The notes under the pieces were generated by a model that was given only the letters and a program-made list of their open reading frames with translations, had not been told where the DNA came from and ran no database searches. Below, in pieces: positions 9,284 to 17,818 of a DNA stretch of 64,000 bases. Position numbers and translations under genes: made by a program. Each line of letters begins with the position of its first letter. Position 1 is the stretch's first letter. This DNA comes from Vibrio ishigakensis (lineage in GTDB: Bacteria; Pseudomonadota; Gammaproteobacteria; Enterobacterales; Vibrionaceae): positions 2,294,001 to 2,358,000 of the forward strand of contig NZ_AP024881.1 of assembly GCF_024347675.1 (NCBI RefSeq). The letters are read 5' to 3'.

Positions 9284-10393
9284 TTAATCTTGTATAACCA
9301 CGAGATCGTCACGGTGTATTACCTCAGAGCCATAATCATGACCCAGTACCTGACCAATTTCGTTGCTGTGCATACCCTTGATCTGCTGCATATCATCGCT
9401 GGAATAGCTTGCTAAACCCTTAGCGACCAGTGCGCCATTTGTGCTCACTACGCGCGCTACATCACCGCGCTCAAAACGACCATTCACACTCACTACACCT
9501 TTAGCTAGTAGGCTACTGCCTTTGGTCTGCAGCGCATTTACCGCACCCTGATCGATGACGATATCACCAGATGCCGCAGGGCCAGCTAGGATCCAGCGCT
9601 TGCGATTCTCTAAAGCCTCTGGAAGAGGAAGAAAACGCGTGCCTGCAGGTGAGTCAGATACACAGTCTTGAATTACGTTTTTAGCACTGCCTGCTGAAAT
9701 GATAACCTCAATACCCGCACGGCGCGCAATGTCAGCTGCTTGCAGTTTGGTTGCCATACCGCCTGTGCCTAGATTAGTACCACTACCACCAGCTATTTTA
9801 CGCAGGGTCTCATCGATAGTAGTAACCTCTCGGATGAGTTCAGCATCCGGGTTAGAGCGAGGATCCGCTGTAAATAGGCCAGGCTGATCAGTCAGCAAAA
9901 TAAGCTTATCCGCACCACACAAAATACCCACCAAAGCAGACAAATTATCGTTGTCACCCACTTTGATTTCAGTGGTCGCGACAGCGTCGTTTTCGTTAAC
10001 GATAGGCACGATATCATGGGTAACCAAGGCATTAATGGTGTCACGCGCATTTAGGAAACGCTCGCGGTTTTCAAGGTCTGCACGAGTCAGAAGCATCTGT
10101 CCGATCTTAATACCATAGATGGAGAACAGAGATTCCCACACCTGGATAAGATGAGACTGTCCCACAGCCGCTAACAGTTGCTTGGTTGCCATTGAGGTGG
10201 GGAGTTCGGGGTGACCTAGGGTTTCACGTCCAGCGGCAATTGCCCCTGAAGATACCAATACAAGGTTATAACCTTGCTGTTTCAGTTCCGCGCATTGACG
10301 AACCAATTCCACCATATGGGCGCGATTTAGCTCTTGTGAGCCCCCAGTCAGCACGCTAGTGCCGAGCTTAACCACAACTGTTTTTGATTGCAT
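9284..10393 (-). CDS. proB: Glutamate 5-kinase
   Basis: ProB phosphorylates glutamate, the committed and usually proline-inhibited step of proline synthesis. The amino-acid-kinase domain spans about residues 1-260 ([54 protein letters not shown]). A PUA domain follows at about 275-360. The 369-residue length matches E. coli. It is the first gene of proBA. Confidence 0.97.
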   Translation of the reverse strand: MQSKTVVVKLGTSVLTGGSQELNRAHMVELVRQCAELKQQGYNLVLVSSGAIAAGRETLGHPELPTSMATKQLLAAVGQSHLIQVWESLFSIYGIKIGQMLLTRADLENRERFLNARDTINALVTHDIVPIVNENDAVATTEIKVGDNDNLSALVGILCGADKLILLTDQPGLFTADPRSNPDAELIREVTTIDETLRKIAGGSGTNLGTGGMATKLQAADIARRAGIEVIISAGSAKNVIQDCVSDSPAGTRFLPLPEALENRKRWILAGPAASGDIVIDQGAVNALQTKGSSLLAKGVVSVNGRFERGDVARVVSTNGALVAKGLASYSSDDMQQIKGMHSNEIGQVLGHDYGSEVIHRDDLVVIQD

Positions 10394-10465
10394 GGGTTTT
10401 GATTTGCTCCGATTACATTGAGCTTCTTTTTAGCAAGCTGTGACTTGTTTCACAAGCAAAAAAGC

Positions 10466-10489
10466 AAAAAGGCGCTCAAAGGCGCCTTA
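10466..10489 (-). terminator. Terminator after crl
   Basis: On the minus strand the stem AAGGCGC/GCGCCTT is followed by TTTTTGCTTTTTT, ending the crl transcript upstream of proB. Confidence 0.8.
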
Positions 10490-10508
10490 AACTTGATTTG
10501 GACAGGGG

Positions 10509-10892
10509 TTACGCAATGATTTCCGAGTCTTCATGCAGATCCACTGTCATGCCAAACTGCTCCTGCAGTAGGGTTTCAACCTTGGTTTGGAATGCTTGCT
10601 GAGTACGAAGCACCTCTTGCTCAGCGCTCTCCGGTAGCGACTCTTCGATCCACTCGCCTTCGGCGTTATATTTGCCGTGATGGTAACAAGCAACGAACTT
10701 CTGCTCTTGTTTTTCCAGTTCCATCCACCAACCCCAGAATTCGCGACACTCTGGAGACTTTTTGTCATCCACACACACAGACAGACAATCAAATAGGAAG
10801 AGATCTTGCTCGCACTCCCCTTCACGCAAGTACGGACCGATAGCTTTTAGCTTTGCAATGAGACGATGATAGGTAGGCTGTTTTCCTGACAT
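10509..10892 (-). CDS. crl: Sigma factor-binding protein Crl
   Basis: Crl binds sigma-S and helps it assemble with RNA polymerase core, raising expression of stationary-phase genes. The 127-residue protein keeps the family core AIGPYLREGECE, FDCLSVCV and, most characteristically, CREFWGWWMELEKQE. Its C-terminal third is divergent from the enterobacterial protein. crl next to frsA, gpt and proBA is conserved gammaproteobacterial order. A 100-nt AT-rich gap upstream should hold its promoter. Confidence 0.95.
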   Translation of the reverse strand: MSGKQPTYHRLIAKLKAIGPYLREGECEQDLFLFDCLSVCVDDKKSPECREFWGWWMELEKQEQKFVACYHHGKYNAEGEWIEESLPESAEQEVLRTQQAFQTKVETLLQEQFGMTVDLHEDSEIIA

Positions 10893-10994
10893 AAATATAA
10901 CTCCATTTATTATTTATGCTGATCTTTTGAGTTGAGCTTTCACACGATTATTCAATCATATACACAACCATACTCTATCAATTTAACATTTTTG

Positions 10995-12233
10995 TCACGA
11001 CTTTAATTCGGTTATTAACCAATTCACAGCTAGGTCGAGTGATTTTTGATAACCAGCGCTCAGATTATTTGATGGAATTTTGACCGCTTCTCCGTACTGA
11101 CTGGACATAGCCACCAGTTTGTTATCACTATGCGGGGCTACCGGGTCTCCTTCTAGGGAAACCGCCAAAATTGGCACTTTGGTTTTTCTTGAAGCAAGCA
11201 GGCCTTGGGTCCTTAGTGACCACGCCGACATCTGTGCTGCTAGACTATGGATATCCACCGCTGACTTACCCAACCTAGAGCCCAATACATCCAAGTACAT
11301 CTTAGGCATGGACTTCATCTTATCGGCGCTAGATAGGATGTCGTGCACTGGAGCTCCTAGGGCAACGCACGCTTTGATACGCTGCTGTTCAAGAAAGCTC
11401 AAACGCACTAAGGCATTGCCACCGAACCTAAAGCCAAGCAGGCCTACTTTCCAATGATCCACATACGGTACAGTAGGTAGGAAGTCCAAAACAGCCTTGT
11501 GCAGAACACTAGTATCTTCGGTTAGTGTCCAATGGCTGTTTTTACCTACGGACGGCATATCTATGGTCAACATAGCCAATTCATTCGGCGCGAGATGCTC
11601 TAGAAACAGTTTCCACATATCTGTCTGCACGCTATCCAAGCCGCCACAAACGATAACCGCAGGCAGAGGCCTTTCAGTGTGTGGAAGATGCAGGTTAGCT
11701 TCGATTGTCTTGCCTTGATGTGGGATCTTCAGCTGTTTAAAGACATATTGGCTCTTCTCAGAGGCTTCTTCATAAGCCTTGTTGGCCAAAACCTGAGCCT
11801 GAGAGGCAAGGTTGTCACCACGAATATGAGGATAGGCAGCGATGCTGAAATAGAGACTTGCGCGGTAAAGCTCTAACGATGCTTCCTCGCCTTTTAGCTC
11901 CTGCGCAAGTTTCTGATGTTTCATCCCTTCATGGGTCCACTCATAAGCCCAGTTACCCTTACGAAATCCCATAACGGTATCCAGCAAATTGTCATTGGTA
12001 CGGGAGTGCTCAGAGGAGGAAATACGAGCTAGGACCTGCTCTTGTACTATCGGGTCAGCTCCTTGCCAGATCCACTGAAGCCGACGCAGGTTTCGATACC
12101 AACTGTGTTCTGGGCGCTGTTGAAGAAGGGCCTGACTGCTCGGCATATACTGCACCAAACCAGAGGTTTCTTTGGCTTGATGATGCTTAGCAAATAGGGT
12201 CTCAGAGAGGTTTTTACTTTTTTGGTCTTCCAT
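10995..12233 (-). CDS. frsA: Fermentation-respiration switch protein FrsA (alpha/beta hydrolase fold)
   Basis: FrsA was described as a partner of unphosphorylated enzyme IIA-Glc that shifts metabolism toward fermentation; proposed esterase and pyruvate decarboxylase activities are disputed. The 412-residue protein has the family start NLSETLFAKHHQAKETS and the hydrolase-fold segment VIVCGGLDSVQTDMWKLF. The position of the hydrolase nucleophile reads GFRFGGNAL, with Arg instead of Ser, as I recall for the family. It lies between gpt and crl, with a terminator after gpt, so it is probably transcribed separately. Confidence 0.93.
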   Translation of the reverse strand: MEDQKSKNLSETLFAKHHQAKETSGLVQYMPSSQALLQQRPEHSWYRNLRRLQWIWQGADPIVQEQVLARISSSEHSRTNDNLLDTVMGFRKGNWAYEWTHEGMKHQKLAQELKGEEASLELYRASLYFSIAAYPHIRGDNLASQAQVLANKAYEEASEKSQYVFKQLKIPHQGKTIEANLHLPHTERPLPAVIVCGGLDSVQTDMWKLFLEHLAPNELAMLTIDMPSVGKNSHWTLTEDTSVLHKAVLDFLPTVPYVDHWKVGLLGFRFGGNALVRLSFLEQQRIKACVALGAPVHDILSSADKMKSMPKMYLDVLGSRLGKSAVDIHSLAAQMSAWSLRTQGLLASRKTKVPILAVSLEGDPVAPHSDNKLVAMSSQYGEAVKIPSNNLSAGYQKSLDLAVNWLITELKS

Positions 12234-12274
12234 AAAAGGCGATGCGTTGCACTATGGTGACCTAAGCATAAACA

Positions 12275-12301
12275 AAAAATGCCTCTAAATAGAGGCATTT
12301 A
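12275..12301 (-). terminator. Terminator after gpt
   Basis: On the minus strand AATGCCTCT/AGAGGCATT is followed by TTTTTGTTT. It ends the purine permease-gpt transcript ahead of frsA. Confidence 0.87.
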
Positions 12302-12326
12302 TTTGAAAAGTTATACTACTTGGGTA

Positions 12327-12791
12327 TTACTTGCGCTTGCGATTGATTGGCTCAACAAAAGAAAGCTGCATATCCCATGGCTGCTCGATCCAAGTTTCTT
12401 GTTCAATATCAACCACATAGTCATCAAGTAGGTCCGCACCAGAAGGCTTAGCACATACAGCGATAAGCTTAGCTTTTGGATACATTTCACGTAGTTTACG
12501 CGCAGTATCACCGCTATCTACTAGGTCTTCTACGATTAGGAAGCCTTCACCGTCACCCTCAGGAGCTTTAACAACCGTCATATCACGCTGATGATCATGG
12601 TCATAGCTAGAGATACAGATAGTATCTACGTAACGAATACCCAGTTCACGCGCTAGGATAGCAGCAGGAACAAGGCCACCACGACTCACACCCCAGATGC
12701 CTTTCCATTGTTCTGCAGGCATTTGACGAGCAGCTAGCTCACGGCAATTTTTTTGCATCTCGTCCCAGGTGATAACGTATTTTTTTGGCAT
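12327..12791 (-). CDS. gpt: Xanthine-guanine phosphoribosyltransferase
   Basis: Gpt salvages guanine, xanthine and less well hypoxanthine by transfer to PRPP. The 154-residue protein begins [20 protein letters not shown] and carries the PRPP-binding motif [17 protein letters not shown] at about residues 84-100. It starts 27 nt after the purine permease gene and is probably co-transcribed with it, so uptake and salvage would be linked under PurR. Confidence 0.96.
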   Translation of the reverse strand: MPKKYVITWDEMQKNCRELAARQMPAEQWKGIWGVSRGGLVPAAILARELGIRYVDTICISSYDHDHQRDMTVVKAPEGDGEGFLIVEDLVDSGDTARKLREMYPKAKLIAVCAKPSGADLLDDYVVDIEQETWIEQPWDMQLSFVEPINRKRK

Positions 12792-12818
12792 AACTTGCGA
12801 CCTTTTTAATTGACTGGA

Positions 12819-14111
12819 TTAACCAGCCAAAACGAATTTCAGGATAAAGACAGCAGACATTACCCACACACTTAGTGACACCTCACGGCCCTTACCACTT
12901 AGCAGCTTGATAGCAGCGTAAGAGATAAAGCCAAGAGCGATACCTTCAGCAATAGAGAAAGTCAGAGGCATTAGTAGACAGGTTACTACTACTGGAGCAG
13001 CTTCAGTAATGTCACTCCAATCGATGCCAACTAGGCCAGAAAGCATAAGGATAGCTACATAGAATAGCGCACCTGCTGTCGCGTATGCCGGAATCATACC
13101 CGCTAATGGTGAAAACAGCAAAGCCAGTAGGAAAAGAGCGCCAACAGTTACAGCAGTAAGACCTGTACGGCCACCTGCAGCAACACCCGCAGTAGACTCT
13201 ACATAAGAGGTAGTGTTTGACGTACCTAGTAGTGCACCCACTGAAGTTGCTGTTGAGTCAGCTAGAAGCGCCTTGTTTAGGCGAGGCAGTTTGCCATCTT
13301 CTTTAATTAGGTTTGCCTTAGATGCGACACCTACTAGGGTGCCTGCAGTATCGAAAAGGTCAACGAATAGGAAAGCGAATACGATAGAGATCATGCCTAC
13401 TTCAAACAGACCAGAGAAGTCTAGTTGCATGAAGGTCGGCGCTACGCTTGGTGGCGCAGAGATGATGCCATTGTATTGAACATCACCGAAGATAAGACCC
13501 AGAACTGTAACCGCTAGGATAGCGATCATTACCGCTCCGCGAACGCCACGCTGAACTAGTGCAATAGTGATGAAGAAACCAAGGGATGCCAGCACAGCAG
13601 GAACAGAAGTGATATCACCAAGAGATACAAAGGTCGCTGGGTTATCAACAACGATGCCCGCATTTTTAAGACCGATGAAAGCTAGGAATAGACCGATACC
13701 AGCTGAGATACCTGTGCGTAGAGAAAGAGGGATTGAGTTGATGATCCACTCGCGAACGCGGAACAAGCTCAATAGAATGAACAACACACCAGATACAAAT
13801 ACAGCAGCTAGAGCAACCTGCCACGTATGACCCATACCTAAAACTACCGCGTAGGTAAAGAAGGCGTTTAGACCCATGCCTGGCGCTTGAGCAATAGGAT
13901 AGTTAGCGTAGAAACCCATGATGAAACAGCCAATTGCTGCTGCCAAACAGGTAGCAACGAATACTGCACCGTGGTCCATACCAGCGTCAGATAGCATAGC
14001 TGGGTTAACAAAGATGATGTAGGCCATTGTCAGGAAGGTAGTCATACCTGCAATGATCTCAGTGCGTACGGTAGTACCGTTTTCACTTAGTTTGAATAGC
14101 TTCTCGAGCAT
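12819..14111 (-). CDS. Purine (guanine/hypoxanthine or adenine) permease, AzgA-like NCS2 family
   Basis: This 430-residue inner-membrane protein has about 12-14 hydrophobic segments and AzgA-subfamily motifs: TEIIAGMTTFLTMAYIIFVNP, APGMGLNAFFTY, FVDLFDTAGTLVGV and GTSNTTSYVESTAGVAAGGR. Members import adenine or hypoxanthine/guanine by proton symport; the substrate cannot be decided here. Pairing with gpt favours guanine/hypoxanthine. A PurR box and a TATAAT element lie upstream, pointing to purine repression. AGGAATTGAACA precedes the ATG. Confidence 0.9.
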   Translation of the reverse strand: MLEKLFKLSENGTTVRTEIIAGMTTFLTMAYIIFVNPAMLSDAGMDHGAVFVATCLAAAIGCFIMGFYANYPIAQAPGMGLNAFFTYAVVLGMGHTWQVALAAVFVSGVLFILLSLFRVREWIINSIPLSLRTGISAGIGLFLAFIGLKNAGIVVDNPATFVSLGDITSVPAVLASLGFFITIALVQRGVRGAVMIAILAVTVLGLIFGDVQYNGIISAPPSVAPTFMQLDFSGLFEVGMISIVFAFLFVDLFDTAGTLVGVASKANLIKEDGKLPRLNKALLADSTATSVGALLGTSNTTSYVESTAGVAAGGRTGLTAVTVGALFLLALLFSPLAGMIPAYATAGALFYVAILMLSGLVGIDWSDITEAAPVVVTCLLMPLTFSIAEGIALGFISYAAIKLLSGKGREVSLSVWVMSAVFILKFVLAG

Positions 14112-14135
14112 TGTTCAATTCCTAAAAAAATGTAA

Positions 14136-14172
14136 AAGTAAACGTTTGCGTATGGAATTGGGCGGAATTATA
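14136..14172 (-). promoter_or_regulatory. Promoter with PurR operator for the purine permease-gpt operon
   Basis: On the minus strand, positions 14151-14136 read ACGCAAACGTTTACTT, nearly the PurR consensus. A perfect TATAAT (-10) lies upstream at 14172-14167, placing the operator just downstream of the expected start of transcription, a usual repressor position. No clear -35 is seen. Confidence 0.85.
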
Positions 14173-14472
14173 GTGAGTAAAATCACGAAATACTATACTG
14201 TTTTCTCTCTTTATCTCCTCAAAACCCTCTTCTATATCAGACAAGCCGTGCCACAAAACTCATAACCTATTGTTTTAAAAGTGGTTAATTAATTTATACA
14301 CTTTGAAATATAACGGCTATTTTTTGCTCTTGTTCTAAAGTTACATATCCTATATCCGCTTTTATGACCCGTACAAAGTGTGAAATAGAGCAGTTAATAT
14401 AGGAATTGTGATAAACAAGTTAGAGTTGCAGTAATCAGACTGGGAATATGTAGTGGCTAGGCGGATAGCAGG
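14173..14472. other. Intergenic stretch, nothing recognised
   Basis: AT-rich sequence upstream of the purine permease promoter, up to a minus-strand terminator at 14473. No frame, hairpin or named site is supported. Confidence 0.5.
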
Positions 14473-14503
14473 CAAAAAAAAGCCGCTCCAAAAATGGGCG
14501 GCT
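14473..14503 (-). terminator. Strong minus-strand terminator not belonging to any protein gene
   Basis: On the minus strand AGCCGCCC...GGAGCGGCT forms a stem with one mismatch, followed by eight T. The nearest gene upstream on this strand is far away (pepD points the other way), so it should end a non-coding transcript. Confidence 0.85.
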
Positions 14504-14750
14504 ACTAAAAAAGTAATAAATTTCCAAACATAAGAGGGGTGAACCGGAGTTCAATCACATGCTTAATGACCCGGGGTTAGTGAGTCTACGATTCAAGTGA
14601 TGACGACACTTCAAAGAAACATCATCTAAAACACACTTAAACGCTTAACATTAAGTCATAATAAACAATAACTTAACGCCAAAATTCAGCATTAACACAA
14701 AAGAAAAAACATACACTGTTAGGCGGTGTAGTCTCCTTCTGTATTCGACA
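14474..14750 (-). ncRNA. Candidate small RNA of about 275 nt
   Basis: The unit is defined by a promoter at 14784-14756 (TTGTAA, 17-nt spacer, TAGTAT) and the eight-T terminator at 14473-14503. No convincing protein frame lies between; the longest peptides are short and lack a well-spaced ribosome binding site. A GAACTCCGGTTC palindrome sits about 80 nt before the terminator. I do not recognise it as 6S, SRP RNA, RNase P, Spot 42, GcvB, RyhB or a Csr RNA. It lies between the purine permease and pepD. Expression is inferred, not shown. Confidence 0.6.
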
Positions 14751-14755
14751 ATGAG

Positions 14756-14784
14756 ATACTAAATCAGCTGTAATTAAATTACAA
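14756..14784 (-). promoter_or_regulatory. Sigma-70-like promoter with overlapping palindrome for the candidate small RNA
   Basis: On the minus strand TTGTAA (14784-14779) and TAGTAT (14761-14756) are separated by 17 nt. The perfect 15-bp palindrome TGTAATTAAATTACA at 14769-14783 covers the -35 and spacer and could be an operator. Confidence 0.6.
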
Positions 14785-15034
14785 GCCATTTTACGCAAAA
14801 GGCTAAAAAGATGCTTTTTTAAGCTAATATTGGTAATTAATTTTCAGCCTCGAAATATTTGTTGCATATGCGACCACAAAAAACGGCTTACCTTTTTATC
14901 TACTCACTTCACTAATTGGTCCTTTTAACTGTGATATTGTGACCGCCGCAGAATAGGACTCACAAAGCACAAGCTTGGCGTGCCACAATATTGTGAAATA
15001 AGTCTGAGCAATGCTATCCTGCCTCTGACTATCA

Positions 15035-15050
15035 AATACCTTAAGGTATT
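15035..15050. promoter_or_regulatory. Perfect 16-bp palindrome upstream of pepD
   Basis: AATACCTTAAGGTATT is a perfect palindrome 41 nt before the pepD start codon, where an operator would overlap the promoter or leader. I cannot assign it to a known regulator. Confidence 0.5.
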
Positions 15051-15091
15051 CAGAATAATTACATTCCCCGCGAGCATGAAGGAGTATCGCC

Positions 15092-16564
15092 ATGTCGCAA
15101 TTTTTGACTGAAATTACTCGCCAAAGCGCTAACCCGATTTGGCCACTGTTTGACAAAATTTGCTCTATCCCGCATCCATCTAAACACGAGCAAGCCCTTT
15201 CCGATTACATTGTTTCTTGGGCTGAAGCTAAAGGCCTAGCAGTAAAAGCTGACGAAGTGGGTAACCTAATCATCAAGAAACCTGCAACTCTAGGCATGGA
15301 AGATCGCAAAGGCGTGGTGCTTCAAGCACACATCGACATGGTTCCTCAGAAAAACGAAGATACCGAACACGACTTTACCCTAGACCCAATCAAACCATAT
15401 ATCGATGGTGAATGGGTTACGGCTACCGGCACTACTCTTGGTGCTGACAACGGTATTGGCATGGCCTCTTGCCTTGCAGTTCTTGGTTCAGATGACGTTG
15501 CACACGGTCCACTTGAAGTACTTCTTACTATTGATGAAGAAGCAGGCATGACAGGTGCGTTTGGCCTTAAAGAAGGTCTACTTGAAGGTGAAATCCTACT
15601 AAACACTGACTCTGAACAAGAGGGTGAGGTTTACATGGGTTGTGCTGGTGGCGTTGACGCAGGTTTCACATTCGACATCGAGCGTGAGCAAGCAGCAAGC
15701 GGAAACGTAAACAAAAAGCTTATCATCAAGGGCCTGAAAGGCGGTCACTCTGGCTGTGATATTCACACTGGTCGCGCAAACGCGAACAAGCTTGTTGCAC
15801 GCTTCCTAGCCGGTCACGCTGAAGAGCTTGGCATTCAACTAACCGAGATCCGTGGTGGTAGCCTACGTAACGCCATCCCTCGTGAAGCCTTTGTTAGCCT
15901 TTCTCTGCCAGAGCAGAATGTTGCTGAACTTGAGCGTTTGTTCTCTCTATATACTGAAATGGTTAAGACTGAGCTAGCAGCTATCGAAACCGGCCTAGTT
16001 AGCTTTATCGAAGACGTTGATACTGACGCACAGGTATTTACTAAAGAGTCTCAAACCAAGCTTATCGCTGCGCTAAACGCATGTCCAAACGGCGTTATCC
16101 GTATGAGCGATGACATTGAAGGCGTAGTAGAGACCTCTCTAAACCTTGGTGTTATTACTACTGAAGAAAACTCAGTAGCGGCGCTATGCCTGATTCGCTC
16201 ACTGATCGACTCGGGTCGCTCTCAAGTTGAAAGCATGCTGCGTTCTGTTGCGACTCTTGCAGGCGCTAACATCGAATTCTCTGGTGCTTACCCTGGTTGG
16301 AAGCCAGACGCAAACTCAGAAATCATGGCTATCTTCCGTGACATGTACCAAGAGATCTATGGCCACAAGCCAAACATCATGGTAATCCACGCAGGCCTTG
16401 AGTGCGGTCTATTCAAAGAACCGTATCCAAACATGGACATGGTATCGTTCGGTCCAACCATCAAGTTCCCCCACTCTCCTGATGAGAAAGTGAAGATCGA
16501 TACCGTTGATCTGTTCTGGGAGCAAATGGTAGCTCTACTTAAGCATATCCCTACTAAGGCATAA
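15092..16564 (+). CDS. pepD: Aminoacyl-histidine dipeptidase (peptidase D)
   Basis: PepD is a cytoplasmic dizinc peptidase of the M20 family that splits Xaa-His and other dipeptides. Zinc ligands and catalytic residues are visible in order: His80 and Asp82 (LQAHIDMVPQK), Asp119 (LGADNGIGMA), Glu149/Glu150 (TIDEEAGMTG), Asp173 (NTDSEQEG), and a late His in VIHAGLECG. The 490-residue length is typical. GAAGGAG precedes the ATG. It stands alone with its own terminator. In enterobacteria it is also a neighbour of gpt, here separated by the permease and the candidate small RNA. Confidence 0.96.
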   Translation: MSQFLTEITRQSANPIWPLFDKICSIPHPSKHEQALSDYIVSWAEAKGLAVKADEVGNLIIKKPATLGMEDRKGVVLQAHIDMVPQKNEDTEHDFTLDPIKPYIDGEWVTATGTTLGADNGIGMASCLAVLGSDDVAHGPLEVLLTIDEEAGMTGAFGLKEGLLEGEILLNTDSEQEGEVYMGCAGGVDAGFTFDIEREQAASGNVNKKLIIKGLKGGHSGCDIHTGRANANKLVARFLAGHAEELGIQLTEIRGGSLRNAIPREAFVSLSLPEQNVAELERLFSLYTEMVKTELAAIETGLVSFIEDVDTDAQVFTKESQTKLIAALNACPNGVIRMSDDIEGVVETSLNLGVITTEENSVAALCLIRSLIDSGRSQVESMLRSVATLAGANIEFSGAYPGWKPDANSEIMAIFRDMYQEIYGHKPNIMVIHAGLECGLFKEPYPNMDMVSFGPTIKFPHSPDEKVKIDTVDLFWEQMVALLKHIPTKA

Positions 16565-16580
16565 GCTTTTATATAGATAC

Positions 16581-16613
16581 AAAAATGCCGAGCAACTTGC
16601 TCGGCATTTTTTA
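16581..16613 (+). terminator. Terminator after pepD
   Basis: AAAAATGCCGAGCA and its complement TGCTCGGCATTTTTT form a long stem followed by T. It can also serve the convergent lipoprotein gene on the other strand. Confidence 0.9.
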
Positions 16614-16630
16614 TGGATTCCAGTTAAGAA

Positions 16631-17167
16631 TTAAGCCTTAGTCGCTTGCATCTCTTCTAGTTGACCAATAGTGGTTTCAGATACTAGCTCACCGTTGTAG
16701 TAGTAAGAAACGTTGTCGCCATCACGAACACCAGTAACAACCGCTTTATCGCCATTGTTATAAGTGATGTTCATTTGAATAGTGTTTTCATCGATAGCTT
16801 CAAACGTGCTCTTCTCAACTTCACGCATTGTGATTGGGTCAACTGGTGCATCAGTCAATGATGGGTCGAGATCATCGTTGATGTTCATCATTGTCTTAGT
16901 CTTAGTATCGAAGATGTGTGGCTTACCGTTGATTGGGTTTTTACCCGTCCAGAATTCAAGTGAGTTGAAGATCAATGCATCCACAGCGACTGTAAGTGCG
17001 TAAACCGGCGCAAGTAGCATGTTTACACCACCACGAGCATAACGGTTATCTACCACCTCAAGGTTAAACTTCATTACGTAACCTGTAACGGCGTTACTAC
17101 CGATACAACCTGACAACGAAGCTGCAACAACCGCTAGACCAACTGCTTTCATGCAAAACTTTTTCAT
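16631..17167 (-). CDS. DUF3332-type lipoprotein of unknown function
   Basis: This 178-residue protein has a lipoprotein signal peptide with lipobox SLSGC (Cys21). A second hydrophobic stretch is at about residues 50-70 (GVNMLLAPVYALTVAVDALIFN). The C-terminal half is soluble and predicted to be periplasmic (MNITYNNGDKAVVTGVRDG). I recall this layout as the DUF3332 family found in Vibrio and relatives, with no established function. It is convergent with pepD and has a long upstream gap. Confidence 0.75.
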   Translation of the reverse strand: MKKFCMKAVGLAVVAASLSGCIGSNAVTGYVMKFNLEVVDNRYARGGVNMLLAPVYALTVAVDALIFNSLEFWTGKNPINGKPHIFDTKTKTMMNINDDLDPSLTDAPVDPITMREVEKSTFEAIDENTIQMNITYNNGDKAVVTGVRDGDNVSYYYNGELVSETTIGQLEEMQATKA

Positions 17168-17818
17168 AGAATGAGCCCTTTTTATATTCTGATAACAAAG
17201 CTGATTTGCCTTTGATAAAATAGCCTAATTTCAATCATTTACAATTAAATGACTGAACTGGATTGCAAATTTATTGTCAAAGAGGGCTTTTTTACTGCAA
17301 AGCATCCATGCCGCCAATAAATACAATCTACATCAAAAGGTTAGATGAATATTTACAGATCACAACATTATTAAACAAGATTTCATCACAAAGCCGTTAC
17401 ACATCAAAACCGCTCTCAACTCATTCATATCAAAGATAAAATACCGCCATTTCAATGAATCGCTATTATAGGGTTTGTAGTGAAATTGTGACTTTAGAAG
17501 GTGTGGTGTTCTTATTAGTTCGCTCCCCTCTCTTTCTTGCTTTAGGTCGAAATCGATAAATAGAAACCCCTTCCCTAATTTAATCACCTCTATTGATCAG
17601 CAGCAGTTTACGTGATTAAGAAACGACTGACGGTGTGTGAGCTCATATGCATTCACAGAGCGCTATTTTTTTAGAATTAAAGTATAAACTCACAAATCGT
17701 TACCATTCTCATTAATTTAAATACAAATTAAATAGTTCTTTAACATTTGCTTGGTAAAAACCTTTTTCCTATTAAAAACAACAACTAAACGTTCATCCTA
17801 ATACATAAGGTTTTCACT
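17168..17818. other. 650-nt AT-rich intergenic region between divergent genes
   Basis: This should hold the divergent promoters of the DUF3332 lipoprotein and the PhoX-family gene. A small hairpin TCATTT/AAATGA lies at 17235-17252. A stretch at 17694-17715 weakly recalls a Fur box. No Pho box (paired CTGTCAT repeats) was recognised. The frames in it look like chance. Confidence 0.5.

Noticed and set aside
12311..12511. A 66-codon minus-strand frame overlapping gpt
   Set aside because: Lies in another frame of gpt and across its terminator side; no independent support.
14620..14720. A 21-codon hydrophobic peptide in the candidate small RNA (GTG start)
   Set aside because: The only AAGGAG lies 16 nt upstream of the GTG, too far; no better start is visible.
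14769..14783. TyrR or ArgR box at TGTAATTAAATTACA
   Set aside because: Spacing of the half-sites does not fit TGTAAA-N6-TTTACA, nor the ArgR pattern; kept only as an unassigned palindrome.
14896..15156. An 86-codon minus-strand frame upstream of and into pepD
   Set aside because: It overlaps the pepD promoter and start on the other strand, has no ribosome binding site and no recognisable domain.
17360..17587. A 75-codon minus-strand frame in the gap before the phoX-like gene
   Set aside because: AT-rich chance frame without a ribosome binding site, family resemblance or operon context.
17694..17715. Fur box upstream of the phoX-like gene
   Set aside because: Only a loose match to the Fur pattern in a very AT-rich region, and over 100 nt from the start codon.
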